Assembly (NCBI GenBank): GCA_029256105.1
Contig: JAQSYO010000018.1
Location: forward strand, 23,123-87,122
DNA length: 64,000 nt
From: Herbinix sp.
GTDB lineage: Bacteria; Bacillota; Clostridia; Lachnospirales; Lachnospiraceae
Reading direction: 5' to 3'
The notes under the pieces are model-generated. The model saw nothing but the letters and a program-made list of their open reading frames with translations. It was not told where the DNA came from and made no database searches. Shown in pieces: positions 45,551 through 54,682 of this stretch (position 1 is the first letter of the stretch; every line of letters begins with the position of its first letter). Made by a program: the position numbers and the translations under genes.

Positions 45551-46825
45551 TTATAACTTATTGAGAGACTGTTCAATATCAGCAATAATATCATCAATAT
45601 TCTCGATGCCAATAGACATACGGATAAGATCGGGTGTAATTCCTCCATCAATTAATTGTTGGTCCGTTAGCTGACGATGTGTCGTACTTGCTGGATGCAA
45701 AACGCTAGTCCTAGCATCTGCCACATGAACAACAATAGCAGCTAACTTTAAGTTATCCATGAATTTTATAGCAGCTTCTCTTCCACCCTTAACACCATAG
45801 GAAATAACCCCGCAGGAACCGTTCGGAAGATATTTTTGAGCTAGTTCATAATACTTATTACTCTTTAATCCCGGAAAATTAACCCAGGCAATTTTATCAT
45901 TCTTTTCGAGATATTCCGCCACTGCAAGTGCATTACTACAATGTCGTTCCATTCTTAAATGAAGAGTTTCAAGCCCTAAATTTAATAAAAAGGCATTATT
46001 GGGAGCTGGTGCAGAGCCAAGATCACGCATTAGCTGTACTCTCGCCTTAGTGATATATGCTGCTTTCCCACAATCTCTAGCATAAATCATCCCATGATAA
46101 GAAGCATCCGGTGTTGACAATCCAGGGAATTTTCCATTATCCCAATTAAAATTACCACTATCTACAATAACACCACCCAGGGCTACTGCATGACCGTCCA
46201 TATATTTCGAGGTAGAATGAACAACGATGTCAGCACCAAACTCAAACGGTCTGCAATTAATCGGAGTAGCGAAGGTATTATCCATAAATAATGGAATATT
46301 ATTGTTATGTGCCAGCGCAGCAAACTTCTCTATATCAGTTACAATCAATGCCGGATTTGCAATAGTTTCTGCAAATACTAGCTTTGTATTTTCCCTAACT
46401 GCTTTTTGCAACTCTTCAAGGGATGCATTTGGGTCAACAAAGGTAACTTCAATTCCAAGTCTTTTTAAGGTAACTGCAAAAAGGTTTGTTGTTCCTCCAT
46501 AAATTGAGCTAGAGGATATCATATGATCTCCGGAACTACAGATATTAAGTACCGCAATCAGGCTCGCAGCCTGTCCTGAGGAAGTACACATTGCACCTAC
46601 TCCGCCTTCTAAGGACGTTATTTTTCGTTCGACACAATCCACCGTCGGATTTGCGAGTCTGGTATAAAAGAAACCTTCCTCTGTAAGATCAAAAAGCTTA
46701 CCTACGTGTTCGCTGGAATCATATTTAAAGGTAGTACTTTGATAAATCGGTAAAACTCTGGACTCCCCATTCTTTGGCTCATAGCCATCTTGAATACATT
46801 TTGTTTCGATATGATAATTGCTCAT
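45551..46825 (-). CDS. metY: O-acetylhomoserine sulfhydrylase (Cys/Met metabolism PLP enzyme)
   Basis: About 424 aa. SGQAASLIAVLNI, the PLP-binding Lys in VVHSTSKYMDGHAVALGG near residue 205, and YPGLKS-like NFPGLKSN mark the Cys/Met PLP family; length and SSIYGGTTNLF fit the O-acetylhomoserine aminocarboxypropyltransferase group. It makes homocysteine or methionine precursors from sulfide or thiols. GGAGG lies ten bases before the ATG at 46825. No SAM riboswitch is seen upstream. Confidence 0.94.
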   Translation of the reverse strand: MSNYHIETKCIQDGYEPKNGESRVLPIYQSTTFKYDSSEHVGKLFDLTEEGFFYTRLANPTVDCVERKITSLEGGVGAMCTSSGQAASLIAVLNICSSGDHMISSSSIYGGTTNLFAVTLKRLGIEVTFVDPNASLEELQKAVRENTKLVFAETIANPALIVTDIEKFAALAHNNNIPLFMDNTFATPINCRPFEFGADIVVHSTSKYMDGHAVALGGVIVDSGNFNWDNGKFPGLSTPDASYHGMIYARDCGKAAYITKARVQLMRDLGSAPAPNNAFLLNLGLETLHLRMERHCSNALAVAEYLEKNDKIAWVNFPGLKSNKYYELAQKYLPNGSCGVISYGVKGGREAAIKFMDNLKLAAIVVHVADARTSVLHPASTTHRQLTDQQLIDGGITPDLIRMSIGIENIDDIIADIEQSLNKL

Positions 46826-46939
46826 AATATCCACCCCTCCAAGAATTTAAATGTATTTTTATTCATATTTATGTAATCATATCGCTTTAGAAAGTATTTT
46901 GTCAAGTTTTTCTAATGAAACAGCAAATTAATAGAATCT

Positions 46940-47005
46940 AAGCTCATAGATAGCTTTAAAAAGAATCGTTATAATAACGCTTTCTTATAAAATATCTATG
47001 AGCTT
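46940..47005 (-). terminator. Hairpin downstream of thrS
   Basis: AAGCTCATAGATA and TATCTATGAGCTT form 13 pairs around an AT-rich section holding CGTTATAATAACG. Probable thrS terminator, though the U-tract is poor on the minus strand. Confidence 0.5.
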
Positions 47006-47062
47006 ATTGTCTTTTATTACATTGCTGATTATTTGTTTGTTATTATACTATCGCGTAATAAT

Positions 47063-49024
47063 TTATTTCTCATTCTCAACAACTTCTATCTTACGGATTT
47101 CTCTACTTCTGATTTCTTTACAAATATCATTCGTAAATACATCAAGTGCCTTCTGACCTTCATCACCAAGGAAACGGCTTCTTACCGATACAACGCCTTC
47201 TTCCTCTTCCTTCTGTCCAACTACTAACATATAAGGAACACGATCAAGTCTTGCTTCTCGGATCTTGTAACCAATCTTTTCTGCTCTCTCATCTACAGTA
47301 ACAAGAACATTATTCCTCTGAAGTTCTTCTTTTACTTTGTTTGCATAATCGTGGTATTTCTCAGAGATAGGAAGTATTCGAACCTGCTCCGGACATAACC
47401 AAGTCGGGAATAAGCCTGCATATTTTTCAATCAACCAAGCAAGTGTTCTCTCATAGCAGCCCATACTAGTTCTGTGTATAATATAAGGACGAACTTTATC
47501 ACCGTTTTGATCGACATAGTACATATCAAATTGTTCTGCTATCATAGCATCCCATTGAATGGTAATCATTGTATCTTCTTTACCATATACATTCTTCGCC
47601 TGGATATCCACCTTCGGTCCGTAGAACGCAGCTTCACCGTCTGCTTCTGTAAATGGTATTCCAAGTTCCGTAAGTACATTACGAATTCTACCTTGGGTTT
47701 CATTCCATACTTCTTCTGTGCCGATATACTTTGCTTTATTGTTCGGGTCCCATTTGGACAAACGATAGGTTACATCATCCTCAACTCCTAAGGTCTTTAA
47801 ACAATATCTTGCCAGATCCAAACAGCCTTTAAACTCCGCATCCATCTGATCTGGTCTTACGATTAAATGACCCTCGGAGATAGTAAACTGACGAACACGA
47901 GTTAAACCATGCATTTCACCGGATTCTTCATTTCTAAATAAGGTTGACGTCTCACCATAACGTATCGGTAAATCACGATAGGATTTTTGGCTTGCTTTAT
48001 ATACGTAATATTGGAAGGGACAAGTCATTGGACGAAGTGCAAATACTTCCTTATCTACCTTCTCATCACCGAGGACAAACATACCCTCTTTATAATGATC
48101 CCAGTGACCGGAAATTTTGTACAAATCACTCTTTGCCATTAACGGCGTCTTTGTTCTAACATAACCACGACGTTCTTCCTCATCCTCAATCCATCTTTGA
48201 AGGGTCTGAATAATTTTTGTTCCCTTTGGCATAAGAAGTGGAAGTCCCTGACCGATTACATCAACCGTTGTGAATAACTCCATCTCACGGCCTAATTTAT
48301 TATGGTCGCGCTTCTTGATATCCTCAAGATGAACAAGATACTCCTCCAGTTCTGCATTCTTTGTATAAGCAGTACCATATACTCTGGTTAGCATCTTATT
48401 CTTTTCAGATCCTCTCCAATAAGCACCGGAGGAGGAAATCAGTTTAAAGGCTTTAATGTTTTTCGTACTCATCAAATGAGGGCCTGCACATAGATCAACA
48501 AAATCACCTTGTTGATAGAAGGAAAGTTCAGCATCTTCCGGAAGGTCTTCGATTAACTCTACCTTATAAGGTTCACCCTTTTCCTGCATTAAAGCAATTG
48601 CTTCCGTACGAGGTAAGGTAAAACGAGATAATTCTGCTCCTTCTTTAATGATTTTTTTCATCTCTTTCTCTAATTCATCAAGCGCAGCGCGGTCAAATGG
48701 TGCGATATCAAAATCATAGTAGAAGCCTGTATCAATTGAAGGACCAATTGCTAACTTGGCATTCGGATATAATCTCTTTACTGCTTGTGCAAGTACATGA
48801 GAAGTAGTGTGGCGGTATGCAGCCCTACCCGCTTCATCATTAAAGGTTACTATATTTAAGTCACTATCCATGTCCACCACAGTTCGAAGATCCACCACCT
48901 TGCCGTTTAATTCACCGGCACAGGCCATTCTTGCTAAGCCTTCGCTGATATCACTTGCAATGTCATACACAGTCATTGACTTGTCGTACTCTTTCATAGA
49001 GCCGTCTTTTAAAGTAATTTTCAT
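47063..49024 (-). CDS. thrS: Threonyl-tRNA synthetase
   Basis: 653 aa. TGS domain at the N-terminus, then the editing domain (HTTSHVLAQAVKRLYPNAKLAIGPSIDTGFYYDFD), the class II core (MTCPFQYYVY, TRVRQFTISEGHL) and the anticodon domain. Charges tRNA-Thr. I take the ATG at 49024 with GGAGG upstream; the track start at 49159 reads through the T-box leader. Expression is controlled by the T-box at 49075-49190. Confidence 0.98.
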   Translation of the reverse strand: MKITLKDGSMKEYDKSMTVYDIASDISEGLARMACAGELNGKVVDLRTVVDMDSDLNIVTFNDEAGRAAYRHTTSHVLAQAVKRLYPNAKLAIGPSIDTGFYYDFDIAPFDRAALDELEKEMKKIIKEGAELSRFTLPRTEAIALMQEKGEPYKVELIEDLPEDAELSFYQQGDFVDLCAGPHLMSTKNIKAFKLISSSGAYWRGSEKNKMLTRVYGTAYTKNAELEEYLVHLEDIKKRDHNKLGREMELFTTVDVIGQGLPLLMPKGTKIIQTLQRWIEDEEERRGYVRTKTPLMAKSDLYKISGHWDHYKEGMFVLGDEKVDKEVFALRPMTCPFQYYVYKASQKSYRDLPIRYGETSTLFRNEESGEMHGLTRVRQFTISEGHLIVRPDQMDAEFKGCLDLARYCLKTLGVEDDVTYRLSKWDPNNKAKYIGTEEVWNETQGRIRNVLTELGIPFTEADGEAAFYGPKVDIQAKNVYGKEDTMITIQWDAMIAEQFDMYYVDQNGDKVRPYIIHRTSMGCYERTLAWLIEKYAGLFPTWLCPEQVRILPISEKYHDYANKVKEELQRNNVLVTVDERAEKIGYKIREARLDRVPYMLVVGQKEEEEGVVSVRSRFLGDEGQKALDVFTNDICKEIRSREIRKIEVVENEK

Positions 49025-49074
49025 ATATTCCTCCATTCCGCCGCCATAGGCGACATAAATATGATTGATTTTCT

Positions 49075-49190
49075 TTGCAAAATAAAAGCTCCTCGCTTTC
49101 GACTTTGCTTCATCTACAAATCGAAAGGGACGAGCGTATCGTATACGTCGCGGTTCCACCCTTATTGGTGTGTTGCACCCACTTAATTAT
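49075..49190 (-). promoter_or_regulatory. thrS T-box leader (antiterminator/terminator)
   Basis: On the minus strand GGGTGCAACACACC (stem III-like hairpin) is followed by AAGGGTGGAACCGCG (T-box, 49149-49163). Then come CGTAT/ATACG and AAGGG/CCCTT antiterminator pairing, and a terminator stem CTCG..CTTTCGA/TCGAAAG..CGAG before CTTTTATTTT. Uncharged tRNA-Thr should stabilise the antiterminator. No normal stem I is recognisable. Confidence 0.85.
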
Positions 49191-49237
49191 GATTGATAAC
49201 GGAATCACCGAAATTATATTGCGTAATACTAAAGTTA

Positions 49238-49265
49238 ATTATATCATGCCTATTTCGATTGTCAA
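49238..49265 (-). promoter_or_regulatory. thrS promoter
   Basis: On the minus strand TTGACA (49260-49265), 16 bases, TATAAT (49238-49243). The predicted start near 49231 lies only ~68 bases before the T-box. Confidence 0.7.
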
Positions 49266-49399
49266 GTCGTTATTCTTATAATAAATAAATGTCAATTTAT
49301 TTGGTATTACTTCGCAAATAACACAAATATTTATAGTAAATGCAAGATTCTTATGATAAAATGAATTCCATTGAAATTAAAATGTTTTCGGAGGTAATT

Positions 49400-50290
49400 A
49401 TGACAACTCATATATTAAAAAATGACACATTAATGATTGAATTAAAGGAACAAGGCGCTGAACTCACATCCATACTTGATCACCGTACAAATACGCAATA
49501 CTTGTGGAAAGCAGATCCTACTTATTGGAGGCGCCACTCACCTATCCTTTTCCCTATTGTCGGAAGCTTAAAGAATAAATCCTATTCTTATCAAGGGCAA
49601 GCTTATTCTTTACCACAGCATGGCTTTGCCAGAGATATGATGTTTACTTTAATAAATCAAACTGAAAATGAAATATGGTTTTCTCTTGATGCAACTGAGG
49701 ATACGCGAAAAGTCTACCCCTTTAATTTTACCTTAGAGTTAGGATATCGTCTTGAAGGAAGAACAATCACAGCCTTCTGGAGGGTAATCAATAAAGATCA
49801 ATCCATAATGTACTTCTCCATTGGTGGACATCCGGCGTTTAATTGTCCTCTTAAGCAAGGAGAGGAACAAAGTGATTATTATATATCCTTTGATACAGAG
49901 CAACCTATTCATTATCTTCATGTCGATGAAACTGGGTTTGTTAACAAAAAACCTTTTGAACAGCAAAATGTACTAACTACCGATCACGGAGTAATTCCCA
50001 TTGACCCTCATATGTTTGATTATGATGCTCTGATCATCGAAAATAATCAATGTCACCAGGTATCCTTTTTGGATGCAGCGAAGAAGCCTTATTTATCTGT
50101 ATCCTTTGATGCCCCACTCTTTGGAATATGGTCACCACCAAAGAAAAATGCACCCTTTATTTGTGTTGAACCTTGGTATGGGCTTTGTGATGCCAATGAT
50201 TTTGAAGGAACTTTAGAAGAGAAAGAATGGATTAATTTGCTGGAAGCGGGTAAAACGTTCGAAGCTTCCTATCGAATTGATATCGTATAA
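49400..50290 (+). CDS. Aldose 1-epimerase family protein (galactose mutarotase-like)
   Basis: About 296 aa. RRHSPILFPIVGSLK, LPQHGFARDM, SIGGHPAFNCPL and FICVEPWYGLCD are the LacX-type mutarotase motifs, with the catalytic His in GGHPAF. Interconverts sugar anomers or acts on hexose-6-phosphate. GGAGG precedes the ATG at 49400. Single gene divergent from thrS. Confidence 0.9.
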   Translation: MTTHILKNDTLMIELKEQGAELTSILDHRTNTQYLWKADPTYWRRHSPILFPIVGSLKNKSYSYQGQAYSLPQHGFARDMMFTLINQTENEIWFSLDATEDTRKVYPFNFTLELGYRLEGRTITAFWRVINKDQSIMYFSIGGHPAFNCPLKQGEEQSDYYISFDTEQPIHYLHVDETGFVNKKPFEQQNVLTTDHGVIPIDPHMFDYDALIIENNQCHQVSFLDAAKKPYLSVSFDAPLFGIWSPPKKNAPFICVEPWYGLCDANDFEGTLEEKEWINLLEAGKTFEASYRIDIV

Positions 50291-50410
50291 AGTCCAATAA
50301 GATAGCAACTGCTCTCTATTGCTAACGTTTCGACAATCGAAACAGTTAATTAAGATTATAACTTCGTTATCTTTGACTATAATTTTATTAATTCAGACTG
50401 TAACTTATTA

Positions 50411-50457
50411 AAAATGGTACCGCTTATGTTATATACATAAGTGATACCATTTTTTAT
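50411..50457. terminator. Bidirectional terminator between mutarotase and AIM24 genes
   Basis: AAAATGGTACCGCTTATGT pairs with ACATAAGTGATACCATTTT with two mismatches, followed by TTTTATTTG. Confidence 0.9.
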
Positions 50458-50461
50458 TTGT

Positions 50462-51142
50462 TTATTTTGCGGTAGGTATAAACGGCCTGATGGTTGCTGC
50501 TACATTACTAACGGGCATGGTCTGCAAGATTATCTTTCCTGGACCGGTAACTACGGTATTAAAGATGCCTTCTCCACCGAACAGCATATTCTTTACGCCG
50601 GGTACGGTGTGGATTTCCATGGAACAGCTTTCTGACATCGCTGCAAGGTACCCTGTGTCAAGAACCATCTGTTGACCTGGCTGTAGAATGTATTCCACTG
50701 CATATCCATCAATTTCAATAAATGCGATACCATGACCAGATAATTTCTGCATAATGAAACCTTCTCCACCAAACAAGCCAGCTCCAAGCTTCTTTTGAAA
50801 ATGAAGCGATAACTCTACTCCCGCTTCCGAAGCAAGAAAAGCAGATTTTTGAACTATCATGTTATTGCCAGGACCTATTTCCATCGGTCTGATGGAACCC
50901 GGAAAGCTGGATGCAAAGGCAATCAGGCCTTCTCCACCCGTTGCTGTATATCTGTTTTGGAATATCGAATCTCCGGAAAACATTCTTCCCAGAGCCTTAC
51001 CAATTCCTCCATTGGTCGTAGTTTCCATCTTCATGTTCGGACTCATCCAACTCATGGAGCCTCTTTCTGTAATTAATGTCTCACCCGGGTTAACATGGCA
51101 TGTAACGACGGGTAGCGGTTCTCCAACAATTTCATACCTCAT
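50462..51142 (-). CDS. AIM24 / TIGR00266 family protein
   Basis: About 226 aa. Family motifs: VTCHVNPGETLITERGSMSWMS at the start (split between strands), FLASEAGVELSLHFQKKLGAGLFGGEGF, and the C-terminal GPGKIILQTMP. Gly-rich beta-helix-like protein; the function in bacteria is unknown. GGGAGG precedes the ATG at 51142. It follows the M16 peptidase on the same strand after 21 bases, so they form an operon. Confidence 0.9.
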   Translation of the reverse strand: MRYEIVGEPLPVVTCHVNPGETLITERGSMSWMSPNMKMETTTNGGIGKALGRMFSGDSIFQNRYTATGGEGLIAFASSFPGSIRPMEIGPGNNMIVQKSAFLASEAGVELSLHFQKKLGAGLFGGEGFIMQKLSGHGIAFIEIDGYAVEYILQPGQQMVLDTGYLAAMSESCSMEIHTVPGVKNMLFGGEGIFNTVVTGPGKIILQTMPVSNVAATIRPFIPTAK

Positions 51143-51163
51143 CTTTCTACCTCCCATTTTATT

Positions 51164-52426
51164 TTATAAAGTGAACTCTAATGCTTTCATATCAATTTCC
51201 TTCAGATTTCCTACCAAAGATATCGAAGCAGTATGAAGGTCCAAATACTGGTTAGCGAAGTCAACAATTTTACTCAGACTAACTTTTTCAATTCCAGAGA
51301 TCAATTCATCGATTGTTACTATTCGGCCCCTGTTAAGCATCGCTTTCCCATTGGAATTCATTCTACTTCTAGCACTTTCATTTCCTAGAATCAGTTCTGT
51401 TTTAATCTGTTCCTTTGTCATAGAAAGTTCTTCCGCTGTGACTCCCTTTTTCTTAATATCATTTATAATTTGATAAATCTTCTTTACTACTGTTGTAGTC
51501 TGTGTAGGATTCATAGCCGCATATATCTGGAACAAACCAGTTTCTCGATAAGAGCTGCCATAAGAATAGATGGAATAAGTTAAACCACTATTTTCCCTGA
51601 TTTTTTGAAATAACCTGGAATTGATGCTTCCACCTAAAATGGAATTAAGCACGGATAAGATATAGCGCTCTTCTGACATATAAGAGATACAGTCAAAAGC
51701 AATATTACAATGCAACTGCTCAATATCCTTGCCCCTTTTGCATACAACACGATTGTATTCCGGTTTTCCTGCTAACGATCCAACCTTAGAACAGTTTGCT
51801 TTAATAACACCAAATTTTTCTTCGAGAAGCGTTAGGATATCCTGCTCATTAAAATGTCCCGCCACCGATATAATTATATTTTCGCCCACATAATACGTAT
51901 CCATGAAATCCATGATTTGTTCTCTGGTTACCCTGCGGACAATCTTCTTCGTACCTGAAATCATATAACCAAGTGGATGATCCTTCCATACTCTTTGTTG
52001 AAGCATCTCATGTACGAGATCCTCTGGTGAGTCATCATACATGTCTATTTCTTCAAGGATGACACCCTTTTCTTTCTTTAATGCTTTTTCATCGATTAAA
52101 GAGTTATTTAACATATCAGAAATAATATCAATTGCAATTGGCAGATGCTCGCTTAAGGTTGTAGCATAATAGGAGGTACACTCCTTGCTCGTAAATGCAT
52201 TCATATTTCCACCGATTTTCGCCATCTCATCAGCAATTTGCTTTGCATTACGATTTTTTGTACCTTTAAATAGCATATGTTCAATGATATGAGCAATACC
52301 ATTGTTATTATCATCTTCATTTGCTGAGCCTGCCCTGACCCAAATACCAAAGGATGCACTTTGTAAATATGGTAATACTTCCGTTATTACGGTTATTTTG
52401 TTGGATAGCTGATTAATTTCTGTCAT
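51164..52426 (-). CDS. M16-family zinc metallopeptidase
   Basis: About 420 aa. Zinc motif HIIEH near residue 50 with the downstream Glu, plus the inactive C-terminal half (GGSINSRLFQKIRENSGLTYSIYSY). Processing-peptidase-like enzyme often seen in Firmicutes; substrate unknown. I take the ATG at 52426 with AAAGGA nine bases before it, dropping 28 track residues. Confidence 0.93.
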   Translation of the reverse strand: MTEINQLSNKITVITEVLPYLQSASFGIWVRAGSANEDDNNNGIAHIIEHMLFKGTKNRNAKQIADEMAKIGGNMNAFTSKECTSYYATTLSEHLPIAIDIISDMLNNSLIDEKALKKEKGVILEEIDMYDDSPEDLVHEMLQQRVWKDHPLGYMISGTKKIVRRVTREQIMDFMDTYYVGENIIISVAGHFNEQDILTLLEEKFGVIKANCSKVGSLAGKPEYNRVVCKRGKDIEQLHCNIAFDCISYMSEERYILSVLNSILGGSINSRLFQKIRENSGLTYSIYSYGSSYRETGLFQIYAAMNPTQTTTVVKKIYQIINDIKKKGVTAEELSMTKEQIKTELILGNESARSRMNSNGKAMLNRGRIVTIDELISGIEKVSLSKIVDFANQYLDLHTASISLVGNLKEIDMKALEFTL

Positions 52427-52625
52427 ATAGGTCATTCCTTTCCTACTCATAATGTAATTTGTCCATACAGCTAACACCATATTCAAATTTATTCCAAAAA
52501 CCTGTAACACAGACTTTAAAATAATATTGGATCGTCAAACTCGCATTTCAAAATAACATATCGTGTTTCTTGATTCTACCATAATTAAGCAAAGTTATCA
52601 ACAAACAAGATGAATTGGCTGTTTA

Positions 52626-52655
52626 TCGTAACAAATATTAGGAAATTTGTTACGA
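52626..52655. promoter_or_regulatory. Operator-like inverted repeat upstream of the M16 gene
   Basis: TCGTAACAAAT and ATTTGTTACGA, perfect 11-base arms with an 8-base loop, lie about 200 bases upstream of the M16 start. Confidence 0.45.
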
Positions 52656-52684
52656 ATCGACATAACCACCTCGCTTGCCATGAT

Positions 52685-52776
52685 TAAAAAGACTGCCGGT
52701 AGGTTAACCGTAACCAGGTGTTCGTAACGATATATGAATATCGAGGCTTGGATACAGCTGCTTTACTGGCAGTCTT
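52685..52776 (-). terminator. Long terminator hairpin after the TraB/GumN gene (element C)
   Basis: AAGACTGCC-G-GTA pairs with TAC-T-GGCAGTCTT; the tip is CGATAT-ATGA-ATATCG. On the minus strand the stem runs straight into TTTTTAATC, so it terminates the upstream gene. The inner GTTCGT and TTGGA around the tip hairpin weakly recall elements A and B (20206 and 58838). Confidence 0.7.
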
Positions 52777-52878
52777 CATTATATTTAATTGATTCACTTA
52801 TAAAATCCACTTCAAGATGTAGTCTATTCAAGAGTAATATAATACATAAATATTCTGCAAAAATATGTTTCAGAATAA

Positions 52879-54345
52879 CTATTTAATTTGATTTATCTCA
52901 TATCCTTTTTCCTTCAAACGATCAAGGACACTATAATCACTGATGTAATGACCACTTCCCACGATTATAAAGTAAGTCTTACTGCCTTCTGCCTTTAAAA
53001 GACCATCAATGTAATCAGCCATTCCTTTATCTCTTTGTTTGAGCAATTTATCCATGAATTCTTCAATCAATTTCTTTTCAACATCAGTAGTATCTTGCAC
53101 ATAAAGTTCCGGATACTCATACTCCAGAGAAGTGTATTTTTTAAATGCATCTGCATCACCTGTACGCCATAGTTCCAGAATTTCATCAAGATCTTCTGAT
53201 CCCTTATCGACAGTACCTGCAATTACATCATTCACTTCATCAATTGTGCTGTTTAACAAATATTCTTCCAGCTCATCCGAGAAACTGTCTAATACTTTAC
53301 CTTGATATTCATAACCTTCTATTTCTAATACAGGTTTTCCATAAATCAATGCATTCGTTGTAAAGTTATAGTCAATACCAAGAGCTGCAGCCTGTGCTGC
53401 TTCAGCTGCATCACCAGAAGTAGTACTTGCCAGTGCGGCAAAGGACGTATATAGGTACCAAGGTTTAAACATATTTAATTGTTGTTCCGGAACACCCATC
53501 TTTGCACCTAATTCAACCATTTTCTTATAGGTCTCCTCAGACACATGATCCTTAAATGTAGTCCCATCCGTATACATTCCAAGCTCTGCAACCTTCATAG
53601 CACCAGCCTGATCGAATAAATTAAGTTCAACTGCCAATGCATCCGCACTTTTGTATGCATTTAGCATCTCTTCACTGAAAGGATAGATATCATTGGAAGC
53701 CATATGAACCGAACCTAACATATAAACTGTATTTTCACCCGATTTAGCAACCCAGAAGAAGCCTTTACTAGCAGCATCCAATTTATCATATACGCAGGTT
53801 ACAATTCTGGCTGCAAATACACATGCCTGTTCAATTGTACATTTATCATTTAAGCCTAATTCGCCATTCTTTCCGGTGAATATTCCATTATCCTTCATAA
53901 AATCAAGCGCACTGGTTTTCTTCAATCCAAGGTCTGTCGTGTATTCATAAGCTGATAATAGTTTATAGTAAGTATTTAATACCTCTTTAACCGTTAAATT
54001 TTTTGTAAATTTATAGTAAATATCCTTACTATCTTTGATACAGTTCGTATTTAACATCTTGAAACGTAAACCAACCATTATTATTTTTAACTGGCGTTGG
54101 GTAATCGGTACCTTCATATCCTTGTAATACCAATCCATCGGATATATTCCATAAGTATCACCAATAACCAGATCATTGAATGCCCACTCACTATAGTTTT
54201 GTATAGTTGTTGTCTCAATTTGCACATCTGCTGTTACTTTTTCAGCATATACAGTGGTTTGTGCAGCTGCTGATACGTTTATTGACGGAACCAGGGTGAA
54301 ACACATAATAAGTGCTAATAATAGTGCTAAAATTCGCTTTTTCAT
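52879..54345 (-). CDS. Secreted TraB/GumN-family protein with SLH-like N-terminus
   Basis: About 488 aa. A signal peptide (KKRILALLLALIMCFTLVP ending NVSAAA) starts the protein. Residues ~35-165 resemble degenerate SLH domains (NDLVIGDTYGIYP, ALDFMKDNGIFTGKNGELGL). TraB/GumN follows from VAKSGENTVYMLGSVHMASNDIYPF through VELNLFD to the end (YFIIVGSGHYI). TraB/GumN/PrgY proteins are putative metalloproteases or heme-related proteins, and PrgY reduces a pheromone. Possibly surface anchored. The start at 54345 has AAGG upstream. Confidence 0.83.
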   Translation of the reverse strand: MKKRILALLLALIMCFTLVPSINVSAAAQTTVYAEKVTADVQIETTTIQNYSEWAFNDLVIGDTYGIYPMDWYYKDMKVPITQRQLKIIMVGLRFKMLNTNCIKDSKDIYYKFTKNLTVKEVLNTYYKLLSAYEYTTDLGLKKTSALDFMKDNGIFTGKNGELGLNDKCTIEQACVFAARIVTCVYDKLDAASKGFFWVAKSGENTVYMLGSVHMASNDIYPFSEEMLNAYKSADALAVELNLFDQAGAMKVAELGMYTDGTTFKDHVSEETYKKMVELGAKMGVPEQQLNMFKPWYLYTSFAALASTTSGDAAEAAQAAALGIDYNFTTNALIYGKPVLEIEGYEYQGKVLDSFSDELEEYLLNSTIDEVNDVIAGTVDKGSEDLDEILELWRTGDADAFKKYTSLEYEYPELYVQDTTDVEKKLIEEFMDKLLKQRDKGMADYIDGLLKAEGSKTYFIIVGSGHYISDYSVLDRLKEKGYEINQIK

Positions 54346-54682
54346 ACCTAAATACCTTCCCTTCCTATTCATACCTAGTTGTCAGATCACATACTTTTTC
54401 AATATTTTAAAAGTAAATTACCTTACATATTCTCCTGATTATATCAGGTTTCCTCTTTTGTCATTTTCTTCACAATAAACATAATATCCCATATATAAAT
54501 ATATGTCAAGTTAAGGAAAGATTAGAAAAGTTTGCACCTAACTAAATACAAACACCGATTATATCAAAAAGGAGTTGGTGTATTCCGAAACCTTCCTACT
54601 ATTTTTCTGCGCTATACCACGCAAATAGAGTGCTTTAAAGCAGTGTGCTTCGAGTTTTACAGCAACTCCCGGTTAAATGAGG
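54346..54682. other. Intergenic region, nothing recognised
   Basis: AT-rich, with no convincing ORF, stem or repeat; it must hold the TraB promoter and the 3' end of the MacB-like gene. Confidence 0.5.

Noticed and set aside
46826-47062. SAM riboswitch upstream of metY
   Set aside because: No conserved SAM-I, SAM-II or similar core; only a long AT-rich hairpin, placed as the thrS terminator.
49025-49159. ORF-track N-terminal extension of thrS
   Set aside because: It translates the T-box terminator; the real start follows GGAGG at 49024.
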